The notes: generated from the sequence alone by a model not told the origin. A DNA stretch of 64,000 nt from Streptomyces xanthophaeus (GCF_000725805.1 NZ_JOFT01000023.1:81338-145337), one strand, 5' to 3'; counted from the first letter of the stretch, positions 1 through 8,669 are shown. A program made the numbers and translations.

Positions 1-1
1 C

Positions 2-445
2 GCCGCGAAATGGCACGCCCTGCCCGACCTCAAGCCCGTCGCCGACAACGCGGCGGCGCACGCCCGCATCGCCAACGGCGCGGCCGGCCTGCCCGACGGT
101 CGGTTCGTCAGCGTCAGCCGCGACCTGACCCTGCGGATCTGGACCGCGGCCGGGGAACAGCAGGCCGTCGTCACCACCCCGCACCTCAACAGCATCAAGT
201 GCGTCGCCGTCGACCCGCACACCAGCCTGATCGCCACCGGCGGCTACCACGGACAGGTCGCCGTCTACGACCCCGGCGCCGGCGAGTGGGTGTGCGACAC
301 GCGGCCCACCCCCGCGGGCATCTCGGCGCTGGCCCCCGGCGGAGCCCCGGGCCGCTTCCTGGCCTCCTCCTACGACGGCTGCGTCTACGAGATCACGGTG
401 GACACCGCCGCGCAGCGCACCGCGCGCGGCCGGGACAGCCGATGA
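2..445 (+). CDS. WD40-repeat protein, C-terminal part (ToxC-like)
   Basis: Only the last 147 residues are inside the window; the start lies to the left. Three beta-propeller blades can be read: one ending LRIWTAAGEQQ, one with CVAVDPHTSLIATGG then QVAVYDPGAG, and one with RFLASSYDGCVYEI. WD40 propellers are protein scaffolds and have no catalytic motif. The stop codon overlaps the next start (ATGA at 442-445), so this gene is translationally coupled to a GTP cyclohydrolase II. A WD-repeat protein next to GTP cyclohydrolase II and a SUMF1-fold protein is the arrangement known from the toxoflavin operon, where the WD protein is ToxC. That role is inferred from context. Confidence 0.85.
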   Translation, partial: AAKWHALPDLKPVADNAAAHARIANGAAGLPDGRFVSVSRDLTLRIWTAAGEQQAVVTTPHLNSIKCVAVDPHTSLIATGGYHGQVAVYDPGAGEWVCDTRPTPAGISALAPGGAPGRFLASSYDGCVYEITVDTAAQRTARGRDSR

Positions 446-1131
446 CCGCGCCCGGTGAGCACCCGGTGGTACGCCTCGCGAGCGCCCCCCTGCCCGTCGC
501 CTCCACCCTCATGCAGCTGACCGTCTTCGGCCAGGCCGGCGCGGACGGGCAGGAGACGGAGGAGGTGGTCACCCTGCGGACGATCTCGCCGCACAGCGAG
601 TCCGCGGCCCCGCCGATCGTCCGGATCCACAGCGCCTGCTTCACCGGGGACGTGCTCGGCTCCGAGAAGTGCGACTGCGGACCCCAGCTGCACGCCGCGC
701 TGGCCGCCATCGTCCATTCGCACAACGGCGTGCTCGTCTACATGCTCCGCCAGGAAGGGCGGGGCATCGGACTCGCCAACAAGATCCGTGCGTACGCCCT
801 CCAGTCGGCCGGGCACGACACCATCAGCGCCAACCTCGCCCTGGGCTTCCCGGCCGAGGGCCGCGACTTCCGGATGGCCGCCGACTGCCTGCGCCAGCTG
901 GGCATCGACCGGGTGCGGCTCATGACGAACAACCCGCACAAGGTCGAAGGGCTCGCCGCCCAGGGCATCGTGGTCGCGGACCGGGTGCCGCTCGGCGGCT
1001 TCCGCACGCCCTTCAACGAGGCCTATCTGGAGGTCAAGGACCGGCTGATGGGGCACCTCGACGCGCTGGGCCACGGCCTGCCGCCCGTCGCCGGGCTCGA
1101 AGTCGCCGCCTCGGGGCAGGGGGCGCCGTGA
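442..1131 (+). CDS. GTP cyclohydrolase II (ToxB/RibA-like)
   Basis: Opens the imidazole ring of GTP to give formate, pyrophosphate and 2,5-diamino-6-ribosylamino-pyrimidinone phosphate, the first step of riboflavin and of 7-azapteridine (toxoflavin) synthesis. The protein has 229 residues. The zinc-binding pattern C-x10-C-x-C is at C66, C77 and C79 within FTGDVLGSEKCDCG, followed by the GTP-binding RQEGRGIGL and NKIRAYALQ blocks. It is a stand-alone enzyme, without the RibB domain of RibBA fusions. The ATG overlaps the stop of the WD40 gene. No ribBA, ribE or ribH lies nearby, which favours secondary metabolism over riboflavin supply. Confidence 0.95.
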   Translation: MTAPGEHPVVRLASAPLPVASTLMQLTVFGQAGADGQETEEVVTLRTISPHSESAAPPIVRIHSACFTGDVLGSEKCDCGPQLHAALAAIVHSHNGVLVYMLRQEGRGIGLANKIRAYALQSAGHDTISANLALGFPAEGRDFRMAADCLRQLGIDRVRLMTNNPHKVEGLAAQGIVVADRVPLGGFRTPFNEAYLEVKDRLMGHLDALGHGLPPVAGLEVAASGQGAP

Positions 1132-1261
1132 CCCCGCCCCCCTCCGCGGGCGGGCCCGCCTCCCCCGGGGGCCGGCCCGCGGGGGCGGGACGGCGCCGCC
1201 GGGCCGGAGGCCCCCGGCCCCCGGCCCGGTCCGACCGCCACGACACCCTCCGAGGAGCGAA

Positions 1262-2275
1262 GTGACCTCCCACATCGCGCACACGAACCTGGTCGACGCC
1301 GACATCAACTCCCTCACCGACCGCGCGGCGATGGGCCTGCCCGAGGGCTACGTGGAACCCCGCGCGGAACGCCTCGACTGCTTCGGCCAGGTCGCCGCCC
1401 ACTCGCCCGCCGAACTCGCCGCCCTGGTCGAGGACACGGCGCTGACCCTCGAACACCGCCTGGCGGCCGGCGCCGCGCTCGCTCTCGCGGGCGACCCCCG
1501 GACCCCCTGGGACGCACCGGACATGCTGGCGGTCCCCGCCGGACTCGCCCTCGTCGGCACCGCCGGAACCGAAGTCGACGAACTGCACGCGGAGTCCGCC
1601 CAGTTCGGCGTCCAGCGTTCCTGGGTGGAGAAGGAGTGCCCGCGCCACACCGTGCCGACGGACGCCTTCGCCATCGCCAAGTACCCGGTCACCAACGCAG
1701 AGTTCGGCGTCTTCCTCAAGGACACCGGCCATCCCGGGCTGCCGAGCAACTGGCACTACGGACGCTACGACCCCGCCGCAGCCAACCACCCGGTGTACAC
1801 GGTCACCGCCGAGAGCGCCGACCTCTACACGGTCTGGCTGAGCCACCGCACCGGCCGCCGCTTCCGGCTGCCCACCGAACAGGAATGGGAGTACGCCGCG
1901 GGCGGACCCGACGGCCTGCGCTACCCCTGGGGCGGCACCTGGAGCCCCCACGCCGCCAACACGCTGGAGACGGGCCTGCTCATGACCAGCCCCGTCGGGG
2001 CCTTCCCCGACGGCCGGACCTGGTGCGGGGCCCTGGACATGGCGGGCAACGTCGAGGAGTACACCAGCAGCACCTACGGGCCCTACCCGGGCGGGGAACT
2101 CGTCCAGGACGACCTGTACCTGCGGCTCGGCGCCTACCGCATCGCCAGGGGCGGGGCCTTCAACCGGTTCCGCGACCTCGCCCGCTGCCAGCGGCGCCAC
2201 GGCCCCTACCCGCGCTCGCTGTACGCGATGGGATTCCGGCTGGCCGAGGACCTCGACACACCCCGGGAAGGGTGA
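1262..2275 (+). CDS. SUMF1/FGE-fold protein (ToxD-like)
   Basis: 337 residues with a GTG start behind GAGGAGCGA. Residues ~85-330 form an FGE-sulfatase (SUMF1/EgtB-fold) domain, with PVTNAEFGVFL, RFRLPTEQEWEYAAGG, MAGNVEEYTS and the terminal GFRLAED blocks. True formylglycine-generating enzymes carry a reactive Cys pair spaced by four residues near the C-terminus. Here only one Cys (in DLARCQRR) is visible there, and the first position is not Cys. No sulfatase gene is nearby. It is therefore unlikely to be a sulfatase maturase. SUMF-fold proteins also include EgtB-type oxygenases, and one is present in the toxoflavin operon, which suits a tailoring role. The short N-terminal ~80 residues are helical and not recognised. 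Confidence 0.85.
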   Translation: MTSHIAHTNLVDADINSLTDRAAMGLPEGYVEPRAERLDCFGQVAAHSPAELAALVEDTALTLEHRLAAGAALALAGDPRTPWDAPDMLAVPAGLALVGTAGTEVDELHAESAQFGVQRSWVEKECPRHTVPTDAFAIAKYPVTNAEFGVFLKDTGHPGLPSNWHYGRYDPAAANHPVYTVTAESADLYTVWLSHRTGRRFRLPTEQEWEYAAGGPDGLRYPWGGTWSPHAANTLETGLLMTSPVGAFPDGRTWCGALDMAGNVEEYTSSTYGPYPGGELVQDDLYLRLGAYRIARGGAFNRFRDLARCQRRHGPYPRSLYAMGFRLAEDLDTPREG

Positions 2276-2281
2276 CGAGCG

Positions 2282-3370
2282 GTGCGCATCGTACACATCC
2301 ACTGGACCGGACTCCCGGTGACCGGCGGCGTGGAGACCCATCTGCGCGCGGTCGTCGGCCAGCTCGCCGTCCTGCCCTGCGAGGTCCGGGCCGTCGTCGG
2401 CACCCGGGATTCACCGGACTGCGCCTACCACCCGGCCCTGGACATCGCCCTGCCGTTCGACCCGGCCGCGGCCGCCGCCCTCGCCGAGGGCTGCCTCGAC
2501 GCGGACGTGCTGCACTGGCACAACCCGCAGTGGCACCGGCCCGAGACCGTGACCGCCGCCGCACGGGCCCTGCGCGAGCGCGGATGGCACGGCCGCCTCG
2601 TCCTCGACCTGCACAACATCGACGAGAGCCCCGAACAGTGGGAGTTCCTCGGTACGCTGCCCGGCGTGCTCGTCGCCCACTCGCCCTTCGTCGCCGAAGA
2701 GGTCCGGCGCAGGCTGCCCGCGGCCGAGGTCACCGAGCTGGCACTGGCCCTGCCCCTGGCCGAGGAACCCTTCGCGCTGCCCGGGAGCGGCGGCGCCGCC
2801 ACCGTGCTCCAGCCCAGCCGCATGACCCGCTGGAAGGGCTCCCACCTGAGCCTGGAGGCGTCCATGACCCTGCTGGACGAAGGAGCCGACCTGCACTTCG
2901 TCCACGCCGGGACCCGGCACCTCATCTGGCCGCCGGGCATCCCCGACTCCCTCATGGAACGGGCCGGCGTGTGGCAGGACAAGGGGCGCGTGCACTTCAC
3001 CCACTACCGTCCCGAGCAGAGCTGGAGCGCGATCCGCGCCAGTCAGGTCGTGATCCACCCGACCGTCGACCGGGGCGCCCACGGCGAGCCGTTCTCCCTG
3101 TCCGTCGCCCAGGCCGTCATCTGCGGACGGCGCATCGTCGCCAGCGACTCGGGCAACCTGCCGCTGCTGCTGCGGGACTACTCGGCCGCCACCGTCGTCC
3201 CCGCCGGAGACGTCCGGGCGCTGACCGCGGCGCTCCGGGAGGCACTGGCACGGCCCGCCGTCGAACCCACCGCGGCGGACCGGGCCCTGGCCCACCGGCT
3301 GCGCACGCAGTTCGCCACGGCGGGCCGCCGCCACCTGGACTTCTACCGGACCCTCGCCGCCCCCGCGTGA
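2282..3370 (+). CDS. GT4-family glycosyltransferase
   Basis: 362-residue GT-B glycosyltransferase starting with GTG 6 nt after the SUMF gene. The N-terminal half opens with MRIVHIHWTGLPVTGGVETH, which carries the usual GGVE loop. The C-terminal half has QPSRMTRWKGSHLSLEA and the nucleotide-sugar motif region EPFSLSVAQAVICG, with a Glu in the E-x7-E position only partly conserved. No signal peptide or membrane helix is seen, so it should be cytosolic. Lying inside the operon, it suggests that the product or an intermediate is glycosylated, which is not part of the known toxoflavin route. Donor and acceptor cannot be predicted. Confidence 0.85.
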   Translation: MRIVHIHWTGLPVTGGVETHLRAVVGQLAVLPCEVRAVVGTRDSPDCAYHPALDIALPFDPAAAAALAEGCLDADVLHWHNPQWHRPETVTAAARALRERGWHGRLVLDLHNIDESPEQWEFLGTLPGVLVAHSPFVAEEVRRRLPAAEVTELALALPLAEEPFALPGSGGAATVLQPSRMTRWKGSHLSLEASMTLLDEGADLHFVHAGTRHLIWPPGIPDSLMERAGVWQDKGRVHFTHYRPEQSWSAIRASQVVIHPTVDRGAHGEPFSLSVAQAVICGRRIVASDSGNLPLLLRDYSAATVVPAGDVRALTAALREALARPAVEPTAADRALAHRLRTQFATAGRRHLDFYRTLAAPA

Positions 3371-3429
3371 CGGGCCGCAACCCGCCCGCCGCGGCCGCCA
3401 CGACCGACCGACACGACATGGAGTCCCGC

Positions 3430-4365
3430 ATGCCCACCCCCATCATCCTGGACTGCGACCCCGGCCACGACGACGCGATGGCCATCCTCCTCGCCGTCGG
3501 CGACCCCCGCGTGGACCTGCGGGCCGTCACCACCAGCGCGGGCAACCAGACGATCGCGAAGACGGCCCTGAACGCCCGGCGGATGTGCGCCCTCGCCAAG
3601 GCCTTCGACGTCCCCGTCGCCGCCGGCTACCCCAAGCCGCTCACCGGCCCCCTGCTGGTCGGCGACGACGTGCACGGCGAAACCGGCCTGGACGGCTGGG
3701 ACTTCCCCGAACCCACCGAGGTCCCGCTGCACTCCGCCCACGCCGTGGACCTCATCCACGGCCTGCTGACCGACAGTCCCGAACCCCTCACCCTCGTGGT
3801 CACGGGACCGCAGACCAACATCGCCGGTCTCCTCGCCCTCCACCCGGAGGACCGCCACAAGATCAAGGAAATCGTCTGCATGGGCGGGGCCACGCACCGC
3901 GGGAACACCCTGCCCTACTCCGAGTACAACATCCTGGTCGACCCCGAGGCGGCCCACGAAGTGCTCGTCAGCGGCGTCCCGATGACGTACTGCGGCCTCA
4001 ACGTCACCCACCAGGCCCCGGTCACCCGCGAGGTCCTGGGCCGCATCCTCGACGTGGGCACGCACATCAGCAAGGTGTCGGCCGCCCTCCTCGAATTCCG
4101 CTCCAGCACCTACGACCAGATCTGGGACCTGCCCGACGCACCCCTGCACGACCCGGTCGCCATCGCCCGCGTCCTGGACCCCACCCTGGTGGAATGCGTC
4201 CAGGCACCCGTCTCGATCGAGCTGCGCGGCGAGTTCACCCGCGGCGCGACCGTGATCGACCTCTACGGTGTCACGGGGCGCGAGCCCAACGCCCTGGTGG
4301 CGACGCGGCTGGACACGGAACGGTTCTGGGACGTGTTCATGAAGGCCCTCGCCGCACTGGGGTGA
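3430..4365 (+). CDS. Nucleoside hydrolase (IunH/URH family)
   Basis: Hydrolyses the N-glycosidic bond of nucleosides to give base and ribose. 311 residues, the normal family length. The calcium-binding signature DCDPGHDDA sits at the N-terminus (residues 8-16), and the conserved VTGPQTNIA and MGGA blocks and a late LHDPVAIA motif are present. ATG at 3430 is preferred over 3418 because GGAG lies 6-7 nt upstream of it. Between a glycosyltransferase and an exporter, it may release the base or pyrimidine intermediate from ribose, or salvage product. That step is inference from context. Confidence 0.92.
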   Translation: MPTPIILDCDPGHDDAMAILLAVGDPRVDLRAVTTSAGNQTIAKTALNARRMCALAKAFDVPVAAGYPKPLTGPLLVGDDVHGETGLDGWDFPEPTEVPLHSAHAVDLIHGLLTDSPEPLTLVVTGPQTNIAGLLALHPEDRHKIKEIVCMGGATHRGNTLPYSEYNILVDPEAAHEVLVSGVPMTYCGLNVTHQAPVTREVLGRILDVGTHISKVSAALLEFRSSTYDQIWDLPDAPLHDPVAIARVLDPTLVECVQAPVSIELRGEFTRGATVIDLYGVTGREPNALVATRLDTERFWDVFMKALAALG

Positions 4366-4393
4366 CCTGCTGACCTAGGAAGGCTGACCGACC

Positions 4394-5818
4394 TTGCCCG
4401 CTTCTTCCGTACCAACTCCGGGTGCTCGCTTACTGACGGCGTTGGCCGGGGCGCAACTGCTGGTGGCGCTCGACTTCTCCATCATCTACGTCGCGCTCCC
4501 CGACATCGGGGGAAGCCTGCACTTCTCCACCGTCGCCCTCCAGTGGATCGTCAGCGCCTACGCGATCTTCTTCGCCGGATTCCTGTTGCTGGGCGGCCAG
4601 TTGGCGGACGCGTTCGGCGCCGGCCGGGTGTTCCTCGCCGCCCAGCTGCTCTTCGCGCTGTCCTCGGTCGGCGCCGCCCTCTCCGGCTCGGCCGCACCGC
4701 TGATCGCGGCGCGCGTCGGCCAGGGGGTGGCCGCCGCCCTGCTGGTGCCCGCCACCCTGGGCCTGCTCAGCGCGGCCTACCCGGCCGGACCCGAACGCGA
4801 CCGGGCCGTGAGCGTGTGGGGTACCACCGGGGCGGTCGGCCTGGCCCTCGGGGTCACGGCGGGCGGCGGCATCCTCGCGGTCACCTCCTGGCAGTGGATC
4901 TTCTGGATCAACCTGCCCATCGTCGCGGTCTGCCTGTGTGCCGCGGGCAGCGCCCTGCGCTCCACCGCGTCCGCGGCGCGGGCCCCGGTCGCCGCCACGG
5001 CCACCCTCACCGCGTGCACCGCGGTGGTCGCCCTCGTCCTGGCCTTCACCGAACTCTCCCGCGCCCGGCCCGCCGCCCCCGTGGTCACCGCCGCCCTGGC
5101 GGTCGCCGCCCTCGCGGGCGCCGTCCTCTTCCTCAGCCGCCGCCACCGCCGCCCGCTCGTACCGGCCTCGCTGCTGCGCGTACGCACCCTCCAAGTGGCC
5201 TGCCTCGCCGCCGCGTTGTACATGGCGAGCTTCGGAGCCGAGTTCTACCTCGTCACCCTCTACCTCCAGGAGGTACGGGCCTACAGCGCCCTCGCCGCAG
5301 GCCTGGCCTTCCTGCCGCTGGCCGCCGCCATCGTCGTCGGCAACACCGTGGCCGGCCGGGTGGCCGGACGCCTCCCGCTCCAGCGGCTGCTGGCCACCGC
5401 CTTCGTCACCGGCGCCGCCGGCCTCCTCGTCCTCGCCCTGGCCGTCGGCGCCGACGGCGGCTACGGGCCCGCCGTCCTGCCCGGACTGCTGCTCAGCGGC
5501 CTCGGCCAGGGAATGGCCTTCACCGGCATGTTCATCACCGGCACCCGCGACCTCCCGCCCGAGAGCAACGGCACCGGCAGCGCCCTGGTGACGACCGCCC
5601 AGTACACCGGCGGCTCCGTCGGACTGGCACTGCTCGTCCTGCTCCACGGGGAGGAACCCGCGGCCCCGGACTTCGAACTGACCTTCTACGTCACCGCCGT
5701 CGTCGCGGCCGCCGCCGCACCGCTCGCCCTGCTCCTCCTCGCGCGTACGGGACGCAGCCCGGCCCCCGCGTCCCGTACGGACCAGTCCGCACAGCCCAAG
5801 ACCGGAGGTCATCGATGA
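4394..5818 (+). CDS. MFS transporter, DHA2/EmrB-QacA type
   Basis: 474 residues. The TTG start sits behind AGGAAGG with slightly long spacing. The hydrophobic segments match a 14-helix DHA2 drug:proton antiporter. The N-terminal LLVALDFSIIYVALPDIG is the typical motif D1 of the family, followed by WIVSAYAIFFAGFLLLGGQLAD. Likely exports the cluster product and gives self-resistance. Its stop overlaps the next start (ATGA at 5815-5818), so it is coupled to the phosphoribosyltransferase-like gene. Confidence 0.93.
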   Translation: MPASSVPTPGARLLTALAGAQLLVALDFSIIYVALPDIGGSLHFSTVALQWIVSAYAIFFAGFLLLGGQLADAFGAGRVFLAAQLLFALSSVGAALSGSAAPLIAARVGQGVAAALLVPATLGLLSAAYPAGPERDRAVSVWGTTGAVGLALGVTAGGGILAVTSWQWIFWINLPIVAVCLCAAGSALRSTASAARAPVAATATLTACTAVVALVLAFTELSRARPAAPVVTAALAVAALAGAVLFLSRRHRRPLVPASLLRVRTLQVACLAAALYMASFGAEFYLVTLYLQEVRAYSALAAGLAFLPLAAAIVVGNTVAGRVAGRLPLQRLLATAFVTGAAGLLVLALAVGADGGYGPAVLPGLLLSGLGQGMAFTGMFITGTRDLPPESNGTGSALVTTAQYTGGSVGLALLVLLHGEEPAAPDFELTFYVTAVVAAAAAPLALLLLARTGRSPAPASRTDQSAQPKTGGHR

Positions 5819-6621
5819 ACACCGCCCACTTACTCGACCGGCCCGGACTCCTCCCGGAGGCCCGGCGCACCGTCGAGGACTACGAGAAGGAACACGACAC
5901 CCGCTTCAGCCACCTGGTGCACTTCGCGCCCGGGACGCTGGAGACGCTGCACGCCCCCGGCCCCCTGCCGCCGAACGTACGCGTCGCGTCCGACACCCTC
6001 CCCGAGGTCGTCGAGCGCATGGCCACCGTCACCGAGGTCGCCAACCTCCCCGCCCAGAGCGATGCCGACCGGGCCCGCTACCTCCGAGCCCTCCTCGACA
6101 TCTACGGCCTGCTCCCCGTCCGGGTGCGCGACCGCGTCACCGCACCCGGAACGGCCGTCGTGGCCCCCGAACGCGAAGGCCGCATCCTCGCCGAGCGCCT
6201 CGGCGTCCTGCCGCAGCAGCGCAACTGGACCCCGCAGGCCAAACGCATACCGCTGGAGGGCGGACTCCTCGTCGGCGTCGACGAACGCCTCCCCTCCCGG
6301 GCCGACCGGCTGGTGATCGTCGACGGAGTCGTGGCCAGCGGGGTGACCCTCATGGCGATGATGCGGCTGACGGTCCGGCCCGGAGCCGCCGTGGAGATCT
6401 TCACCTGCCACTCCACCCGGCAGGGCGCCCTCGCCCTCGCCCGGTACGCCGAGCAGCTCCAGGTGTCCCTCACCCTCCACGTCGGCCACGTCTCGGGCGA
6501 GCTGAACGGGAAGTTCTACGCCGTGTCACCCGACGCCCCGGGGCAGCTGCTCCTCGGTGACGTCGGGGACACCATCAGCCCGGTCGCGACCGTGCCCCCA
6601 CCCCGGGGGACCGCCCCGTGA
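5815..6621 (+). CDS. Phosphoribosyltransferase-like protein
   Basis: 268 residues. The C-terminal half carries RLVIVDGVVASGVT, a match to the PRPP-binding signature of type I phosphoribosyltransferases (usually VVDDVxxTG), with Gly replacing the second acidic residue. The N-terminal ~120 residues are not recognised. Family members attach or remove ribose-5-phosphate on bases, and some only bind PRPP as regulators. Start overlaps the MFS stop and its stop overlaps the permease start (GTGA), so the three genes are coupled. It may act with the nucleoside hydrolase on a pyrimidine or azapteridine base. The altered acidic pair makes a non-catalytic role possible. Confidence 0.7.
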   Translation: MNTAHLLDRPGLLPEARRTVEDYEKEHDTRFSHLVHFAPGTLETLHAPGPLPPNVRVASDTLPEVVERMATVTEVANLPAQSDADRARYLRALLDIYGLLPVRVRDRVTAPGTAVVAPEREGRILAERLGVLPQQRNWTPQAKRIPLEGGLLVGVDERLPSRADRLVIVDGVVASGVTLMAMMRLTVRPGAAVEIFTCHSTRQGALALARYAEQLQVSLTLHVGHVSGELNGKFYAVSPDAPGQLLLGDVGDTISPVATVPPPRGTAP

Positions 6622-7979
6622 CGCGGCCCGGGAGCCCGGGCAGCGGGCCGGAACTCCTCAGCCGGGAACCCGCCGCGGTCCCCGGAGCCGTCGACCGGTA
6701 CTTCTCGCTGACCGCCCGCGGCTCGACCTGGCAGCGCGAGGTGTTCGCCGGGACGTCCACCTTCCTGGCCCTCTCCTACATCGTGGTCGTCAATCCGGCG
6801 ATCCTCAGCGAGGGCGGCATCCCGCACGCCGCCGCCTTCTTCGCCACGGCGGCCGTCGGCGGCATCGCCACCGTGGCCATGGGGCTGTGGGCCAGGCTCC
6901 CCTTCGCCGTGGCACCCGGCATGGAGATGAACGCGATGATCGCGTTCTCCGTGGTCGGCACGCTCGCCTACACCTGGCCCGAGGCGCTGGGCATGGTGTT
7001 CTGGTCCGGCGTCGCGATGCTCGTGGTGTCCGTGCTGCGGCTGCGCGAGGCGGTGATCGACGCCATCCCCGCGGAGCTGCGCGCCGCCCTCGCCGCCTCG
7101 GTCGGCGCGTTCATCGGCCTGGTGGGCCTGCAGATCGCCCACCTCGTGCGCACCTCCGACGGACGGCTGTCGGGCTTCGGCGACTGGACGGCGCCGCCCG
7201 CCGTCGCGCTGTACATCGGGCTCGCCGTCGCGCTGGTCCTGGACGCGCTCGGAGCCCGGGCCGCGGCCGTCCTGGGCGGCATCGCGGCCTCCGCGCTGTA
7301 CTGCGTCCTCGCGGACATCGACGCGGCGGCTGCGGCGGGCTCGGTCGAGGGGGGCGGGGCGGCGCTCTTCCGCTTCGACCTCGGCGTCATCGCCGACCCC
7401 CGGGCCTGGGGTCTGATCCTGGTCCTGTTCGCCCTCGACTTCTTCGGCAGCATCGCGAAGGTGGTCGGCCTGTCGGCGAACACCCCGCTCCAGGACGCCG
7501 ACGGGAAGGTGCCCGGCATGCGCCAGGCCCTGCTCGTCGACGCGGGCGCCACCGTGGCCGGATCCGCCGCCGGTTCCTCCAGCTTCGTGGCCTTCGTCGA
7601 GAGCGCCGTCGGCATCCGCGCCGGCGCCCGGACGGGCCTCGCGGCGGTCGTCACCGGCCTGCTCCTGTTCTCCTGCCTGTTCCTGGCCCCGGTGCTGGCC
7701 CACGTACCGGTGGAGGCCACCACCGGCGCCCTGGTCTTCGTCGCGGTCAAGATGCTGACCGCGCGCCGCCCGGAGGCCTCCGGGCGCCTGGGCCTGGCCG
7801 TCACGGTGACGGCTCTGGCCGTCACCGTGGTCACCCTCGCCATCGACCAGGCGATGGCCGCCGCCTTCGTGGTGTGCGCCCTGGCCGGCCTGTCCGGCCG
7901 CCGCAGGCCGCGTCCCGCCCTGTGGGTGACGACAGTGCTGCTGGTGGCAGCCGTCGCCCTCCAGTACCTCAACCGCTGA
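6618..7979 (+). CDS. AzgA-type guanine/hypoxanthine permease (NCS2)
   Basis: 453-residue membrane protein with a GTG start overlapping the previous stop. The N-terminal VDRYFSLTARGSTWQREV followed by the first helix and NPAIL is typical of the AzgA subfamily. The substrate motif region reads PGMEMNAMIAF where AzgA proteins usually have PGMGLNAFFA. About a dozen hydrophobic helices are visible. AzgA transporters import purine bases by proton symport. In this operon it could feed GTP-derived precursor synthesis or move a purine-like product. The altered PGMEMNA motif may mean a shifted substrate. Confidence 0.88.
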   Translation: MTRPGSPGSGPELLSREPAAVPGAVDRYFSLTARGSTWQREVFAGTSTFLALSYIVVVNPAILSEGGIPHAAAFFATAAVGGIATVAMGLWARLPFAVAPGMEMNAMIAFSVVGTLAYTWPEALGMVFWSGVAMLVVSVLRLREAVIDAIPAELRAALAASVGAFIGLVGLQIAHLVRTSDGRLSGFGDWTAPPAVALYIGLAVALVLDALGARAAAVLGGIAASALYCVLADIDAAAAAGSVEGGGAALFRFDLGVIADPRAWGLILVLFALDFFGSIAKVVGLSANTPLQDADGKVPGMRQALLVDAGATVAGSAAGSSSFVAFVESAVGIRAGARTGLAAVVTGLLLFSCLFLAPVLAHVPVEATTGALVFVAVKMLTARRPEASGRLGLAVTVTALAVTVVTLAIDQAMAAAFVVCALAGLSGRRRPRPALWVTTVLLVAAVALQYLNR

Positions 7980-8012
7980 GCAGCCCGCTCACCGCACGAT
8001 CAAGGAGCCACC

Positions 8013-8669
8013 ATGAGCAACGAGGACCTTCCCCTCCTCGCCGAGTCCGTCCGCCAGCCCGAGGGCACCCCCGACCGGCTGCGCCGCCAGATCGAGTTCG
8101 TCATCGAGGTCGACCGCCTCAAGAACGTCTTCCGGCAGAGCCCGCTGCTGGCCGCCGACCGCAAGGAGAACGACGCCGAGCACTCCTGGCACCTCGCACT
8201 GATGACCCTGGTGCTCGCCGAGCACGCGGACGAGCCGGTCGACACCAGCAAGGTCCTCGCCCTGGTCCTCGTCCACGACCTGGTGGAGATCTACGCGGGG
8301 GACACCTTCCTGTACGACACCGAGGGCGCCGAGGACCAGGAAGAGCGTGAACAGCGGGCCGCGGACAAGCTCTTCGCGCTGCTCCCGGAGGACCAGCAGA
8401 AGCACTTCCGCGCGCTGTGGGACGAGTTCGAGGCCCGCGTCACCCCGGAGGCGCGCTTCGCCAAAGCCATGGACCGGCTCCAGCCGCTGCTGCTCAACTT
8501 CGGCAACCAGGGCGGCACATGGCGCACCCCCGGGGTCACGGAGGAGGTGGTGCTGGCCCGCAAGTCGGTGATCAAGGACGCCTCCGCGGACCTGTGGGAG
8601 TACGCGCAGAGCCTGATCCGCACCGGTGCGGACCGGGGCTGGGTGCCCCGGGACCACACCGGCGCCTGA
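8013..8669 (+). CDS. HD-domain phosphohydrolase (HDDC2/YfbR-like)
   Basis: 218 residues behind a clear AAGGAG. The metal-binding HD residues are visible as ENDAEHSWHLAL and VLVHDLVEIYAGD. This pattern is that of HDDC2/YfbR proteins, which dephosphorylate (deoxy)nucleoside monophosphates. It is the last gene of the + strand operon, and a convergent chitinase follows 13 nt later. The toxoflavin route needs a dephosphorylation of the ribityl/ribosyl phosphate after the GTP cyclohydrolase II and deaminase steps. This enzyme is a good candidate, but that is inference. Confidence 0.85.
   Translation: MSNEDLPLLAESVRQPEGTPDRLRRQIEFVIEVDRLKNVFRQSPLLAADRKENDAEHSWHLALMTLVLAEHADEPVDTSKVLALVLVHDLVEIYAGDTFLYDTEGAEDQEEREQRAADKLFALLPEDQQKHFRALWDEFEARVTPEARFAKAMDRLQPLLLNFGNQGGTWRTPGVTEEVVLARKSVIKDASADLWEYAQSLIRTGADRGWVPRDHTGA

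Noticed and set aside
442..1131. Housekeeping riboflavin gene ribA
   Set aside because: No other riboflavin genes are adjacent, and the WD40 and SUMF neighbours point to an azapteridine-type pathway; the enzyme activity itself is not in doubt.
1262..2275. Annotation as sulfatase-modifying formylglycine-generating enzyme
   Set aside because: The Cys pair is incomplete and no sulfatase is nearby, so only the fold is claimed.
1636..4365. A 909-codon open frame running through the SUMF and glycosyltransferase genes into the nucleoside hydrolase
   Set aside because: Only the part from 3430 has protein-like sequence and a ribosome binding site; the rest is Arg/Pro-rich shadow coding caused by high GC.
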